From NCBI RefSeq assembly GCF_001653235.2, contig NC_035796.1, forward strand, positions 620,001 to 684,000: a DNA stretch of 64,000 nucleotides, written 5' to 3'. The stretch's first letter is position 1; each line of letters opens with the position of its first letter. The notes under the pieces are model-generated. The model was not told the DNA's origin. It was given only the letters and a program-made list of their open reading frames with translations, and searched no databases. The translations under genes were made by a program, and so were the position numbers. Below, piece after piece: positions 36,013 to 49,100 of this stretch. The stretch is from Pochonia chlamydosporia 170 (Eukaryota; Ascomycota; Sordariomycetes; Hypocreales; Clavicipitaceae).

Positions 36013-37514
36013 TGAGGCACCCACCCGCGAACGTCTGGTGGGTACTGTTGGAGGCCAGGCTATTATTATAAGAAACGTTCAATGTCCAGGCCAAAGGGTC
36101 ATATTCTTGGCCTCTTCTCAACGAGACAGAATTGAGATGGTGAATGCGGCGTGCAGACACGACACACGTTTAGGATGGCGCGCGTTTGGCACTGGCCTCG
36201 AGCAGTCAGTCAATTGGACGATATCAAATATTGCACTAGCCCTAGACTGAATCAACTAACGTCTAGGGTTCGTGCGCCAACTGGTAATTTCGCTCATGCA
36301 ACACTCTCCTGGCGGCTCTGCAGGACAAGGCCTCTTGCAGGAGGTCATTAAACTACATCCACTAGCTCTGCAGTTCTGTCATCCAGATGTCCACAAATGG
36401 CTCGAAACCAACTTGTGGCCCCCGCCACGGCTGTTCTTTGTCGTGGCGGTCAGTCCTTTCCGCAAACCATGCCGCCTTCTGGCAGGTTGTGGCAACCTTG
36501 ACTTGACATAGCCTGGACAGCTTGAGAGGTTCAATAATGCCATGGTACTTACTACATAGTACCTAGGTAGTTGACGTCTGGCACTCACTGCAAGGAAGTC
36601 TAAGACAGGGATGCATCGGTCTTGATCCTTGGAACCACTCAAATGCTAGGCTATTTGATGTCTCCCAATTGTGTGCGAGTTGAAGCCTGTTTTGGAGAAC
36701 CGGGCACACATCCGGAGTACCTGCAGTCTGGTGTCCTTCCATATTATGCAGGCTGATGGGGGCAGCGAGCACATGCAGGTCCGGGTTCATCAATGTTGTC
36801 CATGTCTGGTCTGGTCGCAATTGCAATCAATTGGCCAAAGGCCTCAGGTGGCACACTCCAGTCTGTTCAACCCAGACTCGCCCATCCGTTGACCTTCCTG
36901 ACCTCCTTCCAGTCTTCTCCTCGTCATCATCACTCCTTTGCTTATCACGTCTTGTAACTTCAGGCTCTGACGCTCCTTCGTTGCCTTTTCTCTATTCAGT
37001 GTCATTTTGTTCCATACATTCGTTTGTGACCGACTATCCTTTTGATATCTATTTGTTACTTCAGTGCCACACCAAATAATTCTGTCTTCGTACCGACCTT
37101 AACCTTCAATTGCCCCTTCCTCGCTTGAAGTTCGCCATTTCTTTTTTTCAATCGATCCTTCAACTATCTATTTGATCATATTCAGCTGTCGTTGCCTTTC
37201 GGTATCTCTTGCATTTCGGTATCTTGGCTCTGGGCTTACAGTAGGCTTCGGCACCATTCCCCGATATAATACGAACCTCACCTAGGTAGACTCTTTGGTC
37301 TCGATCCTGTTCAACTTACTGCGTTGCGCTCAAGTTATCCTCTCCCCATTTTTTTCCAGCGAGTATTCCGAGATCTTCAGGTCCGTGAACTCTGTTCTCC
37401 AGCTCAGGGATTTGGTGGACATTCGCCATATCTGTCTGCTTGGATCTTGCAAATTCAACAGGCATTTCGGAATGGGATCAGCTCGCTCTGTAAGGATAGT
37501 CCTCGGTCCTTAGC

Positions 37515-40164
37515 ATGGCAAGACCGAGATCCACATCACCGGACGGAAGGCTGCTGTATCAACAGGCACTTATCGATCCTGTACGGTTACAGATTCGTGT
37601 TGTACCTTACAGTCCACCACGGCTCAGTTCAGATGGCGAGCCAGGCTCTCGTCCATTGTCTTATTCCGATGGCGAGCCACCATCCTCCCCTCGCCCCCAA
37701 ATTAGAAAATGCCAGCCTGACAACGATCTCCCTCACCGCACTTGCCCGGTAGACGAATCCCGTGGACAAAGCACGACTGCCTCTGAATGTCTCATGGACG
37801 GAACAACAGAGACTTACAATACGGCATCTGCGGATAGTCCTGTTGCAAATTGGGCTACGGTCTCTTCTACGCCAGATCCGGCATCCCCATCACCCTCCTA
37901 TCGACGTCAAATACGAACAATCACCGTCAATTCCGACAAAACTTTCTCCCTGCTCCCCCAGTCGTACTCCTCTTCATCAGCGACAGAATCCCCGCGTCGG
38001 TCATCCGCCGCTCCCAGTTCTTCAGCGGACAGGACGATTTCGGGAACATTTGTTGAAGACCAGCCAAGCTCCCCCCTCACACCCCTCGAAGAGCTTTCTC
38101 GGCCACCATCCTCGTACTGTTCGACGCCGTCACCGTTGATGCGTTCCAGCCTTGCTGCCGAGGAAACCACGTCTTCACCTTGGAACTATACATTAGTTGG
38201 TGGTGTGCGAAAGGTGCCTAACAGCGCCAAAGGGAGTAAGGGAAAGCTCTTACCGATTGATTCCATCTCAGCCAGACGAAATCTACAGACGGCCTTTCCC
38301 GGGCCTGGTCCATCTGCAGGTAGTTGTACTCGGGATCGCATACTGGCTACCAAGCCATCCTTCCATTCTACTGAGTCAATTTCGACCGAGTCCGAGAGGT
38401 CCAACTACAAGACATTTTCCAGTGACTCGCCTTGTCTTGGCATGGACCGGTATCTCGAAACACAGGGTGATGCAAACGCGGACTTGCCCTCAACGAGCCA
38501 CTCCAACTTTGAAATCATCGGCGAGTCCTCTTCAGAGCGATCTTTGGACAACCGCTCACGGTCAGAAACCAACGCTAGCGAAAAAAACTACACACTTCAC
38601 GACGATTTCCCGTCTTCGCCAGTGCCCGTACTAGGGCTGAGCTCTGGCCTGAGAACTGAATATTCAAGGGAAAGCCTCGTTGTAGCACCTTTGCGGCCAG
38701 CCAAACGGTTCCTCTCTGACCACGTTGGCTTATCCCGACAGAAATCGACAGACTCTGTTCGAACGGGGTCACTTACATCTATCTCAAGTGCTTTCGTAGA
38801 AGAGGCGGCTCGTTCATTATTCGCGGGCAGTACTGTGATCTCGTATCAACACAGCAACCCTCTGCGCCAGAACTCGTCTCTGCGGAGTATGTCCGTTGGA
38901 CCCGGGAATCGTCGCCTTGCGTTGTCCCACCATCAATGGAGCACCACTCTATCGCCTGTCCTCTCCGAGAGTGACAGAGTGAGTGTCGTTCCGTCATTAG
39001 CGCTTTCTCACTCCACGGCCGGTGACTGCCGGCGTCAAAGTAATTTCTCCGGCACTCCTTGCCTCTCGCCCGATGACCACGGAGCAGAAGTTGACGCGCC
39101 TGTGGATCTTCCAAATACGACAAGTTACAGGACTTGGAATCGGGACGTGAATAGCAGTAGTTTGCGACTAATCCGAGACCAGGACGAGCACGGAGATGGG
39201 CTTGCCGAGCTTGAAGAGCTTCACCGGCGCCCATCTCGAACAAGACTTCATAGCTACTTGTCCAACTGGCCTTCGGATCGCAATCTCCGTTCATCTGGCA
39301 GCTCCCGGAGCAATAGCTTCAGTCGTTCACACATTCCTGCTTGGGCTAAGTTAGTCACTAAACCCCAACTGTAGTATTCTGATTTTGCGGATGACCACCG
39401 ATCTGCTAACATACCTGGTAGACTCTATTATGGCAGTGGCGAGCGTCGTTTCCTGACGATCCAACACTCCTCTGACTCTCTCTTTTCGGAATTCAATGCA
39501 AGTGTACATAATAGCCCTTTGATTAGCTGCTCTCCAAGCGCGGAACGCTTTATTTCGGTGTCTCAGCTCCCTCCCCGGCGTCCACAGCCCCCAGCGCCAT
39601 GCCGTGCCCCCTCACCGTCGTCGGAAGCGGTTTCTGACGTGCCGGCATCGTACCCACCTCTCAATCTCGTTCACCGGGTCAAGAAGCAGACGTCCAGTTT
39701 ATGGTCACCACATCTACGCCCAGACAGGAGATCATACAGGTACAGCCTCTGGCGACCACCTCCTGCAGTTTGGGTCAAGGAAGAATACAACCCCCAACGA
39801 AACAACGTTCAAGCAGCACTTTTTGTGTTGGGTTTTGTCTTCCCCTTCGGTGAGGATAATAACCTTGGCCAGCGATGAGATATGTAGCCACAGCTAACTC
39901 CAGATTCCAGCTTGGATGCTTGCCTCATTCCTACCGTTACCCCCTGAGGTTCCTGCAGGCATGAAAGAGAAGACTCAGAGTACAAGCCACCTGGACCTTG
40001 AACTAGGAGGAGGCCGTCCCGCGGAGAAGCAGAAAGGCACCAACTGCTACCATAGGGCCAAATGGTGGAGAAACCTCAATCGATACATGTCCATCATCGG
40101 CGTCCTTTTGGTTGGGGCCGCCATTGCCCTTATCATCACTGGAACGCAACAGTGGAAGCCCTGA
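37515..40164 (+). CDS. Fungal serine-rich membrane protein, function unknown
   Basis: An 838-residue protein from exons 37515-39349, 39422-39849 and 39911-40164 (introns 72 and 61 bp). The first ~600 residues are dominated by Ser, Pro and Thr with no fold I recognise. The conserved part starts at the first splice: 'IPAWAKLYYGSGERRFL', later 'WSPHLRPDRRSYRYSLWRPP', then the hydrophobic segment 'AALFVLGFVFPFAWMLASFL' and, near the end, a second one 'MSIIGVLLVGAAIALIITG'. This order (serine-rich tail, YYGSGERR box, two membrane helices close to the C-terminus) is shared by proteins annotated 'serine-rich protein' across ascomycetes. A large cytosolic N-terminus anchored by a C-terminal hairpin is the simplest topology. 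The many SP/TP sites suggest phospho-regulation; this is inference. Confidence 0.85.
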
Positions 40165-40827
40165 CCGCGTGATCTTGTCACACATCTCCCCAGGAGCGGT
40201 TGCTCTTCCCGGTTATCATTGATGATACAACCGGTTTTCCCTTCCAACCAAACATAGCTCACTGATCCTTGCCTCCCGCACTCAAATGCACTTGTTGTAC
40301 CACGTATTCGTGGCAACCTGCAAAGTTTTTAGGGCCCTCTGCAAATGGGCAAACACCATCTGAGGTGGTGCTTGCCTGACGCCACATCCACATTTGGCAG
40401 ACTATTTGCGCAACTTGATGTTTCATATGCTTGTTCTCCAACGCTACTTTCACTCTTTTCTTTCACATTTTCTCTTTCTTTTTCAACTTCTCTCCCACCA
40501 TTACCTGACTTCTCCGCTTCTCCTGCCAACGCCTCAATGCTCATGAATCACGTTCAAGCATACTATATGACGGAAGAAGCCATTTTACGCAAGAAATGAC
40601 AACATGACTTTTACACGAAATTTATTTGATGACTGGATTCAAACTTAAGAAATAATGCGATCTACATACAGAATGGGATGGAACAATAGATATGCTGGGG
40701 ACGGTTAATGGTAATTCATTAATCTTTTCTTGGTCCACTCCAAATCAAAATGTACACTAGGAACGGCGGTTATGTATGAAGAACGAGATCTAGATCGATG
40801 TGATAAAAGTGAATATTACATAATGTG
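40165..40827. other. Intergenic between convergent genes
   Basis: 3' ends of the serine-rich gene and ALE1, with a T/C-rich stretch around 40430-40520. No gene seen. Confidence 0.6.
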
Positions 40828-42730
40828 CTATGCAAGCTTCTTCTGTCGTGCCTCCACCTCGGCCCTGATTTCTGCCATTGCTTCTGTCACATCACGTTCG
40901 GGATCCTTGGAAATCCCCAGGATTGGGTCTTTGCCAGTCAGACTCTCGGAACTGATCGAGCGAGTTAATTTCGCGTTCGCCCTGCCTTGGCGCTTCTCCA
41001 GTTCCTTTCTCAACGCTGCTTTGCCCGGCGAGGCAAAAAACACAAGGCCCATGACGGTCCAGAGGGCGCCGTAGAAGTAGACACGGGACCATGCGCGGAT
41101 AGAATCCGTGAAACTGAGGACGAGAAAGGGAGTGGTCGCAAACGAGAAGGTCAGCTGGGTCACAACAAAACTTGCCGCGTCGTAGTATTTCTTCTTAGGC
41201 GACGGACCACCAGATACGGGATCGAGGAAGAAGGGGCGAACTAGGCGTCGGAAATCTATGATGCGAGTTAGTAACTATAAAGACAGTCTCCATTCACCCC
41301 GCACAGGAGCGTAATAGGATCGGTACAAAGTCACTCACTCTTCGCAGCTGTTTGAATGAGGCTGGCGAGGACGAATGTCAAGTAGTAGCCTGGATAGAAC
41401 CCATGCCAGAACGCACTGGTAACAAATGTCATCATGCTGGCACGGAAACCCGGCTTCTTTCCCCTTGGAGTGACCCGAAGATACACATAGTTGCGGAGCC
41501 AGTTGTTTGTGTTCATGTTCCATCCTGCTAAGTAGCCGCGAGGGTTTTGTGCGGTCTCTACAGCCCATGGGTCGACGTTTTGAAGGCGATTCCAGGAAAC
41601 CTTCCCGGTAACAGGGTCGACCCCATTGTAACCCAATCCAGCAAGGATGCAAGATCCTTCAGTCAATGTCCAAACGCCGTAGTACTTCAGCCTAGTCACC
41701 AGATTGACCATGTACATGATCCAAACTCGGCTCCAGAATGCATGCCTCATGTATGACTCCCCGAGTAGCTGCTCGTGGCCATATCTTGTGGACAGAGCAA
41801 CAAACATGGCAATCCAAAAGAGCCCAACTAGAGCCTTGAAGGTGGCTGGAGTGCCACTTCGAGGTATCCTTCTCTTTTTCCTAGCAGGAGGTTTCTTGGA
41901 TGGGTCGACATTCGGTGGCACATCAAACATTGAGGTGTCGATCCATCGCCGATAGTCGGCATAGTCAAAAGCTGGTCCGGCAAATAGTGAGGGGAAAAAC
42001 AAAACATAGCCTGCATAGTCCAGAACGGGTGGAAGCTCCCTCAGCGCCCTCTCCTTTTGGGAGTCTGATAAGAGCTCGTCGGGTAGCTGGCCATCAGCGA
42101 CATTCCAGCAAAAGGCACTCAATTTCATCACCATGACCATTTGCGCCCCGGTGATGTCAATCGTCGAGGGGCTGTTCGCAGCTTGGCGTCTGATATGGCT
42201 AACCGACATGTGGCCCATGACAAACATGAAGCCGATCCATGGCATATAGTGACTGCTTCTTAGGTATTTAGCAATCAGATAGGGGCCAGTAGCGGTAATA
42301 GCTATGGTTACAACACCATCCCATAGATCAAAGAGGCCAACCAGGTAGAAGATGGACGTTCTAAAAAGTAGGGATAATTAGTCTCGTGAATGAACAGCAG
42401 GAGGAAGGGAGCGAGCATGAATTCCTCATCAAGTACCCTATTATGAACAGATTCTTCCGATAAGGCTTCGCATCCGGGACACGTTTCAGGAGCCCTGCCA
42501 ACGGGTATGACAACAGAAAGGAAAAAATGAGCTTGACTGGTTCAGTATGCGGTGAGTATGATGGATCTGCCACGGCGCAGGGGTTGGGTGTGAGTTACTC
42601 ACGTTCGTCTGGTGATGCTCCAAGTCTCGCCGAAAGCACCTCGAAAGCTGGCGCCCAAATCAAGTTAGGAGAGGAAACAGGACGTCAGAAGTCTTGAAAT
42701 GAACTTACGTCGATGTATGAGGTGTAACAT
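40828..42730 (-). CDS. ALE1: Lysophospholipid acyltransferase Ale1 (MBOAT family)
   Basis: ER membrane O-acyltransferase that re-acylates lysophospholipids in the Lands cycle and can make phosphatidic acid. Five exons: 42730-42709, 42647-42603, 42536-42437, 42360-41339 and 41255-40828; introns 61, 66, 76 and 83 bp; product 538 residues. The 22-bp first exon and 45-bp second exon together encode MLHLIHRPFEVLSARLGASP. MBOAT landmarks: 'GAQMVMVMKLSAFCWNVADG', 'YAGYVLFFPSLFAGPAFDYADY', 'WNMNTNNWLRNYVYLR' and the active-site 'SAFWHGFYPGYYLTF' with His375. The C-terminus 'KKKYYDAASFVVTQLTFSF' and a charged coiled end are as in fungal Ale1. The last exon, when read alone, looks like a separate small gene; the splice at 41256-41338 joins it in frame. 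Confidence 0.95.
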
Positions 42731-43853
42731 CTTGACGGGAAGCGTTGATGTGATGCCACGCAAACAAGTGGAAAACAAAACTTGCAGCCGGCTAATCAGA
42801 TTCAACAACGCCTCGCTGAAGGCAACTTTAACGCACAGTCACCATGACATGTAATGGCAACTGAATAGTGGCAGGGAGGCGGAATTCTGAGTTGCACGTT
42901 ATTAGACACGACAAGATCAGGGTCGAAAATTGGTCAAGAGCTAGAATGCCGTGCTGGCTCTGGACGGACGGGTGGACACAATGCTTTCATGAATGACGTT
43001 GGAGGGAAGCCAATCACTCTCCATGTGTCTTCGTGTGGAGCATTGTTGTGCCCTCAGCCGTGCGCCAAGTACCATCCGAAGACTTGACAGGTATCCGCCC
43101 TGGTACCGCAGGTGGGCAGGTGCGTCCCTGCCAAGGTCTGGTACGTAGAAAACAGAGGTGGACGGCACAGGGAAGTTCGGTGCACATGTCAAGTCTGGTG
43201 GGTACATGTACTTTCAGAGACCATAGGTGACACAGTGCGCCTAGGACCCGGCCGACCATCTACCCAAGTACATGGATATATATGTACGTGTAGCTGAGCA
43301 GCGATGCTCAAGGCACACCCAGCGCACGTTGCCATCTGCAACCTGTCGATTGGCCTGGCATCCTGGAGCACTGATATCGATTCTTTCAAGTCCGACTTAT
43401 TGTACCTGTGGTGTGGTGGTTGGTCCTAGATGGCATACAAAAAAAGAAGTACAGAATGGCGAACAGGATGAAGGCACAAGATACTGCCATCTTGGTCTGG
43501 TTTGATTGATTGTTTCAGGGCATAAGCAGATCAGGAGCTCAGCAATCAGAAGCGGAAACATGGTCTTTCTAGCCAAAGTCAATGGTACTGAACCATCCTT
43601 TCATTATAATTACAACCCAACTCCTTCTCATGCTTTTTATTACGAAGGGGAGCCCGTGGCGGACCGCTCTCTGACAGCTTGTCAAATCAAGAACCACATA
43701 AAGTTAGCGGCCATACATTCTAGCGTTGTCATACGTATCAAGGTGTATTCCGTATTGTACAAAGAAATCATCGTGCATGGCCAGCCTGCCTATAATACAC
43801 TGGATCCAAAGGCCGAAGTCTAAGCAAGCGCGCCCGCTCTTGAGCAAGAGCAT
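42731..43853. other. Intergenic, ALE1 promoter
   Basis: About 1.1 kb between two leftward genes. No coding sequence or clear repeat recognised. Confidence 0.6.
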
Positions 43854-45284
43854 TCAAGAATTGGCGGCGTCTCGGTTGCTCTGGGAGCTTGCACTCATCG
43901 GTGGCCGGCTGGTCGGAAGAGTGTCTTTGGCCGTACTAGACTGTCGCACTCTGGCCCAAGCGTAGACAATACCACTCACAAATCCAATAAAGATGGCCGA
44001 TACGCTGCCAAACGTAACTGGGGCAGCGAAAAACACTAGCCCACTGATAGCAATGGGCAGCTTGTTGAGAGCACCAACCATAGAGTACGTAGTAGATGAT
44101 GTGACCCTGATGCACCAGGCAGAACAGTATGATATGAAGATCGCCGCTAGCCCAGAGTAAATCATACCGACGATTATCCGGTTACGCGAATCCTCGGGGA
44201 AGTTCTTGGCAAAGTTGGTTCCAGACCAGTCCTCTACCAGAAGGGAACAGACGACGAGAACAGGAATCGTCAACAGGTTGTTGTAATACATGGCTGTTTT
44301 TGATTAGTCGGTCAGCTTCCTTCTTGACTGTCGTGCAGTGCAGTAAGATGCAATGAGTCCTGCAGGAAACTTACTGTCCCAGTCTTTGAAGTTCATTTTT
44401 TTGATCACTTTGCGCATGCCTAGCACATACGACGCCGTGCAAAAGACATTTAGTCCCATCCATGCGTAGCCAGCATTCAGCGTGGACATGGCTGCGGAAG
44501 AGTCGGCGTGCCCAAAGTCGCCAGCGATGGCACTCTGGATATCTGCCCAGGCTGCAACGACGGAACTGAGGACCATCAGTCCAAAGGACAGTAGGGCAAG
44601 CGGCGTTACATTGCCGCCAAACCATAGCACCTCGCCATAGGCAATAACAATTATTGTCAGGTTCTTGAAAATCGTGTACACCGGAACGGAAAGAAATTGC
44701 AATGCCTTTGTGCTAGTATAGATCATGCCGACGAGGAGGAGCGAGATCGGGAACCCTGCAACATAAAATTGAACTGGTCAGTCTCGAAATGTTCATCGAT
44801 TACCAGGGCTTCGGAAGCAGATCCGCCTACACTTTCTGGCCTTGTTCGAGTCAAACGGGGCGAGATTTCGAATGAGACCAAGGGATTTGCATGCCGAAAT
44901 GGCGGCGATGCAAACAACTGCCTGCATAGCGTGAGTAAGTGGCCACCATCCCAAGCATTCAACCCTGCCACAATTGGCATTGATTGGTGTATGGAGGGGA
45001 GGCTATCCTACCTGAATGGCAAGGTAGAAGAAGTTCAAGTTCCAAAACGTTCCTGAGACCACATACTTATTCACCACAGTCATGCTGATGGACGACAAGC
45101 AGTATGCCACGACAGAGAGCGGAGGGCTACTGTCCAACTTTGATAGCGACTTAGTGAGGTCATGTTGCCCATGATGAGGTCGCCTAGCAGGTGCAGTCTT
45201 GGCCATGAAAGCATCCTTCTCATCGCCATCAAATCCTCCATCAGGCATCTTCACAACATAATCCTCGTTCTTCTTTTCGTCCAT
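43854..45284 (-). CDS. VRG4: Golgi GDP-mannose transporter
   Basis: Nucleotide-sugar antiporter that brings GDP-mannose into the Golgi lumen for glycoprotein and cell-wall mannan synthesis. Four exons: 45284-45012, 44921-44831, 44755-44375 and 44293-43854, introns 90, 75 and 81 bp; product 394 residues. A charged cytosolic N-terminus is followed by 'PPLSVVAYCLSSISMTVVNK', 'GTFWNLNFFYLAIQ', 'WFPISLLLVGMIYTSTKALQ', 'VPVYTIFKNLTIIVIAYGEV', and the GDP-mannose-binding motif GALNK at residues 322-326 (SMVGALNKLPIAISG). About ten hydrophobic segments are present. The C-terminal tail is polar and lysine-poor. Splicing restores K-W-F at the second junction and D-T-M-Y-Y at the third, as in other fungal Vrg4/GmtA proteins. 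Confidence 0.95.
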
Positions 45285-45540
45285 CTTGCCGCGATAGTGG
45301 CCAGCTCGAACGTGTTCTTGGGAATAGGCCGGTCGGTCGGTCGGTCGTCGACTTGCGATTTGTTAGGGTACTAGCAACAGGTGTTGCGATCTTGGACTTA
45401 TTGCAAGAACAAGCAGGACGCAGAGAAATGAGCGAACGGAAAGATTCAACAAAAGGAAATGCTACAAAAGGTTCAGTGACGCTTCACTTTTGGTATGTGA
45501 CATTTAACCCTCCTCCCCTTGTGACAGATGCAGACAAGGT
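45285..45540. promoter_or_regulatory. Upstream region of the GDP-mannose transporter
   Basis: Ordinary-composition DNA directly 5' of the transporter start, before base composition shifts abruptly to AT-rich. Core promoter expected here; no specific site assigned. Confidence 0.4.
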
Positions 45541-46159
45541 ATTGCACTAGACTAGTCAATGCGACGTTGACAGAGCGCGATATGCGATAAACATGATATA
45601 TGCAATTAATAGGCCTAGAATTAATGGCACACACCTGCAGCTTTCTTTTGCGAAACTTTGCACAAAAGGAAACACAAAGGTAAATTGCGAAATTAATTTT
45701 AGGTGCGATAGCTAGACTCTTATTTATTGTGCATTTTATTTTTTCGCTGCCCTAAGAGTGGCTACAGGTTTTTCTATTAAAAAAACCCCCCATTAACAGC
45801 ACGTAAAAAACAATTGGGCATTAAAGATTAATTTACTTCTAAATTCTTGCGGACAATTTTTTTTTTTTCTGGACTAATGCAATCCTGGTGAGGTTTTTTT
45901 TGGGGGTGGTAAATAATGTTGGGTAAATAAAGTGGTTTTTATGGGTGATTTAGGTATTCGTTGGAGGGCGGTTTTTTTTTTATACCTTCTACTGTACACC
46001 ACTATAGTGTATGTATGTGTCTTAACTATTAAAAAAAAAATTGCAACAAAAACCAAAATGTTTTTTGAGAAAACACCATTCTATGCTGCCTTTTTTTTTG
46101 TTCACAGCTGGAATTTTCTGTGGCCTAAAATTTTTTTTTAAATGAACTAACTGGCCTTT
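45541..46159. other. AT-rich, homopolymer-dense island
   Basis: About 600 bp with composition unlike the rest of the window: many runs of 8-12 A or T (near 45859, 45895, 45972, 46030, 46092 and 46131), adjoining C or G runs (CCCCCC near 45786, GGGGG near 45903), and almost no GC-rich words. It ends directly at the stop codon of the NRPS-like gene. No terminal repeats or coding remnant seen. It could be old repeat decay, an inserted organellar fragment, or error-prone sequence. Confidence 0.75.
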
Positions 46160-49100
46160 CTACCTAATTCTACGACCAGTAAATTTTTCCGCTGGCCAAC
46201 CTTGCATTGTCCACTTCTTGTCTACAATGTCGCCTCCCATTATCAATGTGTGCTCTAACAGACAACTATCATCTTTCATTTCCGCCCCACTTAACAGTCG
46301 GCTCCCCGTACGCAGGACGCACCGGTTTCCAATTTCAAGCCGATTTAGGTCAAATTTCCCACGGGTGTTTATATGTGCAACGACGCTTGCATCATCGACG
46401 ACGACTCTGTCGCCAAGTGTGATCAGGTCGGGTTCAGTGAACATCAAGTTTGGGCGGCCGTTGGCGAACAGGGCGCAGTCATTCCCAATTCTTGCACCGA
46501 GTGCTCGGAAATACAACACAATCCAATTGGTGCCAGTCAAGAGCCCAAGAATACCCTCTCCACGATAGCATTGCCTGCGGAGCTTCTCAATGCATAGGAA
46601 GAGCTGCCACCGCTGGCAATACGGCGACTTATCCCAATCATAATTACCGGGTTGTCGACGGCCTAATAAGGCCCACTTTGAAGCGATGACAATACCCAAT
46701 GCCAAAAGAGCTTGGAGTGATGTCAGGATGGCAAAGACTAAAGTACACAAGCCAAACAATACCCCGACTTCGTAAAGCATGCTGTTATTGCGAGCAATGA
46801 ACCTGTTCATGAGGAAGTCCACCAACTGGATGGAAGAAATGTTCGGGACATTCCAGTAGAAGGCTGTAAACACCGTCATAAAGGAAGAGTAACAGAAGAT
46901 GGCAAAGGGGCCCAAGACGTGATATGGCGCCAGCTTCAAATAGAACGCCTTTCCAAATGGGGAGATGGTTTCTGATGTAGATGGCTCATCACAGTTGTCG
47001 TCAGTGTCACTATCAGTCTGGAAATGGTCCGCCTTCTCTTTGTACTTGGGTTTCTTGGACTTGACTGACCGACCCGACTCCGCCAGAGTGTCGTCGCTGC
47101 TCATATGTTGGATTCGCGTCCGTGGTATCGCCTTTTTAGAAATATGCCGGTCGCCAGTCAACGTATCATCGCTACTCATGTAGCGGATACGTTGCCGAGG
47201 CTCTCGTTTTTCTCGATCTCCGGTTGACAGGCACACGGCATCACGTCCTTTGGAGCCCACGAAGGTAGCACCGTCTTCGTACTTTTTGTTTCTGCTTGTC
47301 AAGGCGCCAGATCCCATTGTGGTTCGCGCTCCAATTTCTACCCCGGGAAGGAGACACACCCTATCTGCAATCATGGCTCGGTCTCGAATCGTAATGGTTT
47401 CTGACCCCGTGCCGTCGGATGTTATGAGATGTGCTCGCGAGCCAAACACCACGTCGTTGCCTACTGTCAGGAGGTGGTAGTCCCCAATGCTGGGTCCAGT
47501 TCCCGGCCAATAGACCCGTTTACCAACTTTGCTACCAAGCATACGCAACGCAATGGACGTGGCTTCATAATGTTGACCAAACATTGTCGTCATATCATGC
47601 AATCGAGACACAGGTAGCAGGCTTTTCATCAAATTGGCACGCCATGTCGAAAACGTACTTCGCCCTTTCGGACTAAGTCTGCCAAATGCGGCATCCAGTA
47701 CCAGTTTGATGATGATTGCAAACCCGAATAGGATGAAGGGGCTAAACAGGCACCTCAAAATCAAAGCGAGATAATGAAACGCGACACGCCTGGGTTCTGT
47801 GAACCAGTCCAGGATGTTTCGGAGTGGTGTACCAGAAATCATGGGTTGCTCAAGGACCATGCCAAGGAGACCGCCGATCCAAGGCATGAGAGACAGAAAC
47901 CAAGCAGTTAGCTGGAGAGGGATGGTAAACAACAGTGTCAGAAGCCAGTGAGGTTTGGCGGCTGCACCGGGGGACAGGTCCCGATTCGCTTCGTCTGCAT
48001 CTTGCAACTCCCAACTCGAAGAGTTGGGACCAATGCAAGTGTTGGGCGGTATTTCCGTACCAGCTGCCACAATGGAAGAAATTCCAACTGAGGCGCGCTC
48101 TCCAACAATGATTTTGCCAAGATACATGGATGTATTCCCCTCAGCTGCGAAGGGCCGACATATGCAGCGAGTGAGAGCTGCTCCGTCGCGAATGTCTAGG
48201 AGATCCCACTCGCCCAACGAGGCACCTGCAAGCCTAACGTTCTTCCCGATTTTTGCCCCCATGAGCCGACAGTACCAAGTCTTAGTCGTGTCGTTGAAGC
48301 TGAACCATCCCTTGCCTGAAAGACTGACGATTTTCTGAACCATCCACCACCTTGTGTGATACCAACCCCACATTGGGTACAAGCCTTCCTTATAGCGACC
48401 AATTATTGTCCATTTCGCGACGATGCCCACAAAGGGAACGACGATTCTGACAACAATCCTGGAGAACAGAATACTCAACGTGAGGTTGAAGAGCCGACCT
48501 GGGACGGAGGCATTCGTTGGCCAAGACTGAGTACAGCTGAGTGCCACAATGAATATAGTCCATTGGAAAGCTCGTCGTAGAGGATACAGGATAACAAGAG
48601 GGATCAGCTGGATCGCCATCAGCAGCGGGTTTGTCGAGCTGTTTGTTTCGGTACACCCAAAGACCTTATCCTCTTCTCCGCTAGCTGTGCTTGTTAATGC
48701 TATCTTGTCCAGGTACGCAGATATGGCTTGAATGGACCCATCATTGAAAATGATACTGATGGGCACTTGAAAGCCAAATTCATTCCTCAAAGCTGACGCA
48801 AGGCGACCAGCCCGAAGGGAATCACCTCCGAGGCTGAAGAAGTCTGCATCCCTGGGCAGCTCGCCAGGATGCTGAGAAAGCATATCTGCAAACACCTTAG
48901 CAACCCTGCCCTCTGTAGAGTCCATCAGCATATCCATCGATACCCCAAGCAACCTATCCACCATATGCTGTAGTATCTGGTCGTCCACACAGCCCTGTTC
49001 GTCCATAGGTAGCGGCTGATCCAGCACGTGGACCTTCTCGGGCACCATGTAATTGTGGAGGTGGCCACGAAGGTGGTCTTTCAGATCTGTTGCTAGGGCC

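Larger units (their letters stand above)
34725..37514. other. 2.8-kb gene-free region with simple repeats
   Basis: No convincing gene. It contains TTTTA-type repeats near 35599-35642, a degenerate CGACA repeat at 35963-36012, palindromic CCTAGG/GGTACC blocks at 35005-35024, 35906-35927, 36556-36572 and 37279-37289, and a perfect TACTCCGTA at 35205. From about 36,900 it is CT-rich and probably forms the promoter and long 5' leader of the serine-rich gene. Confidence 0.6.

Noticed and set aside
40828..41163. Separate small membrane-protein gene
   Set aside because: It is the last exon of ALE1; the splice at 41256-41338 joins it in frame to the MBOAT body.
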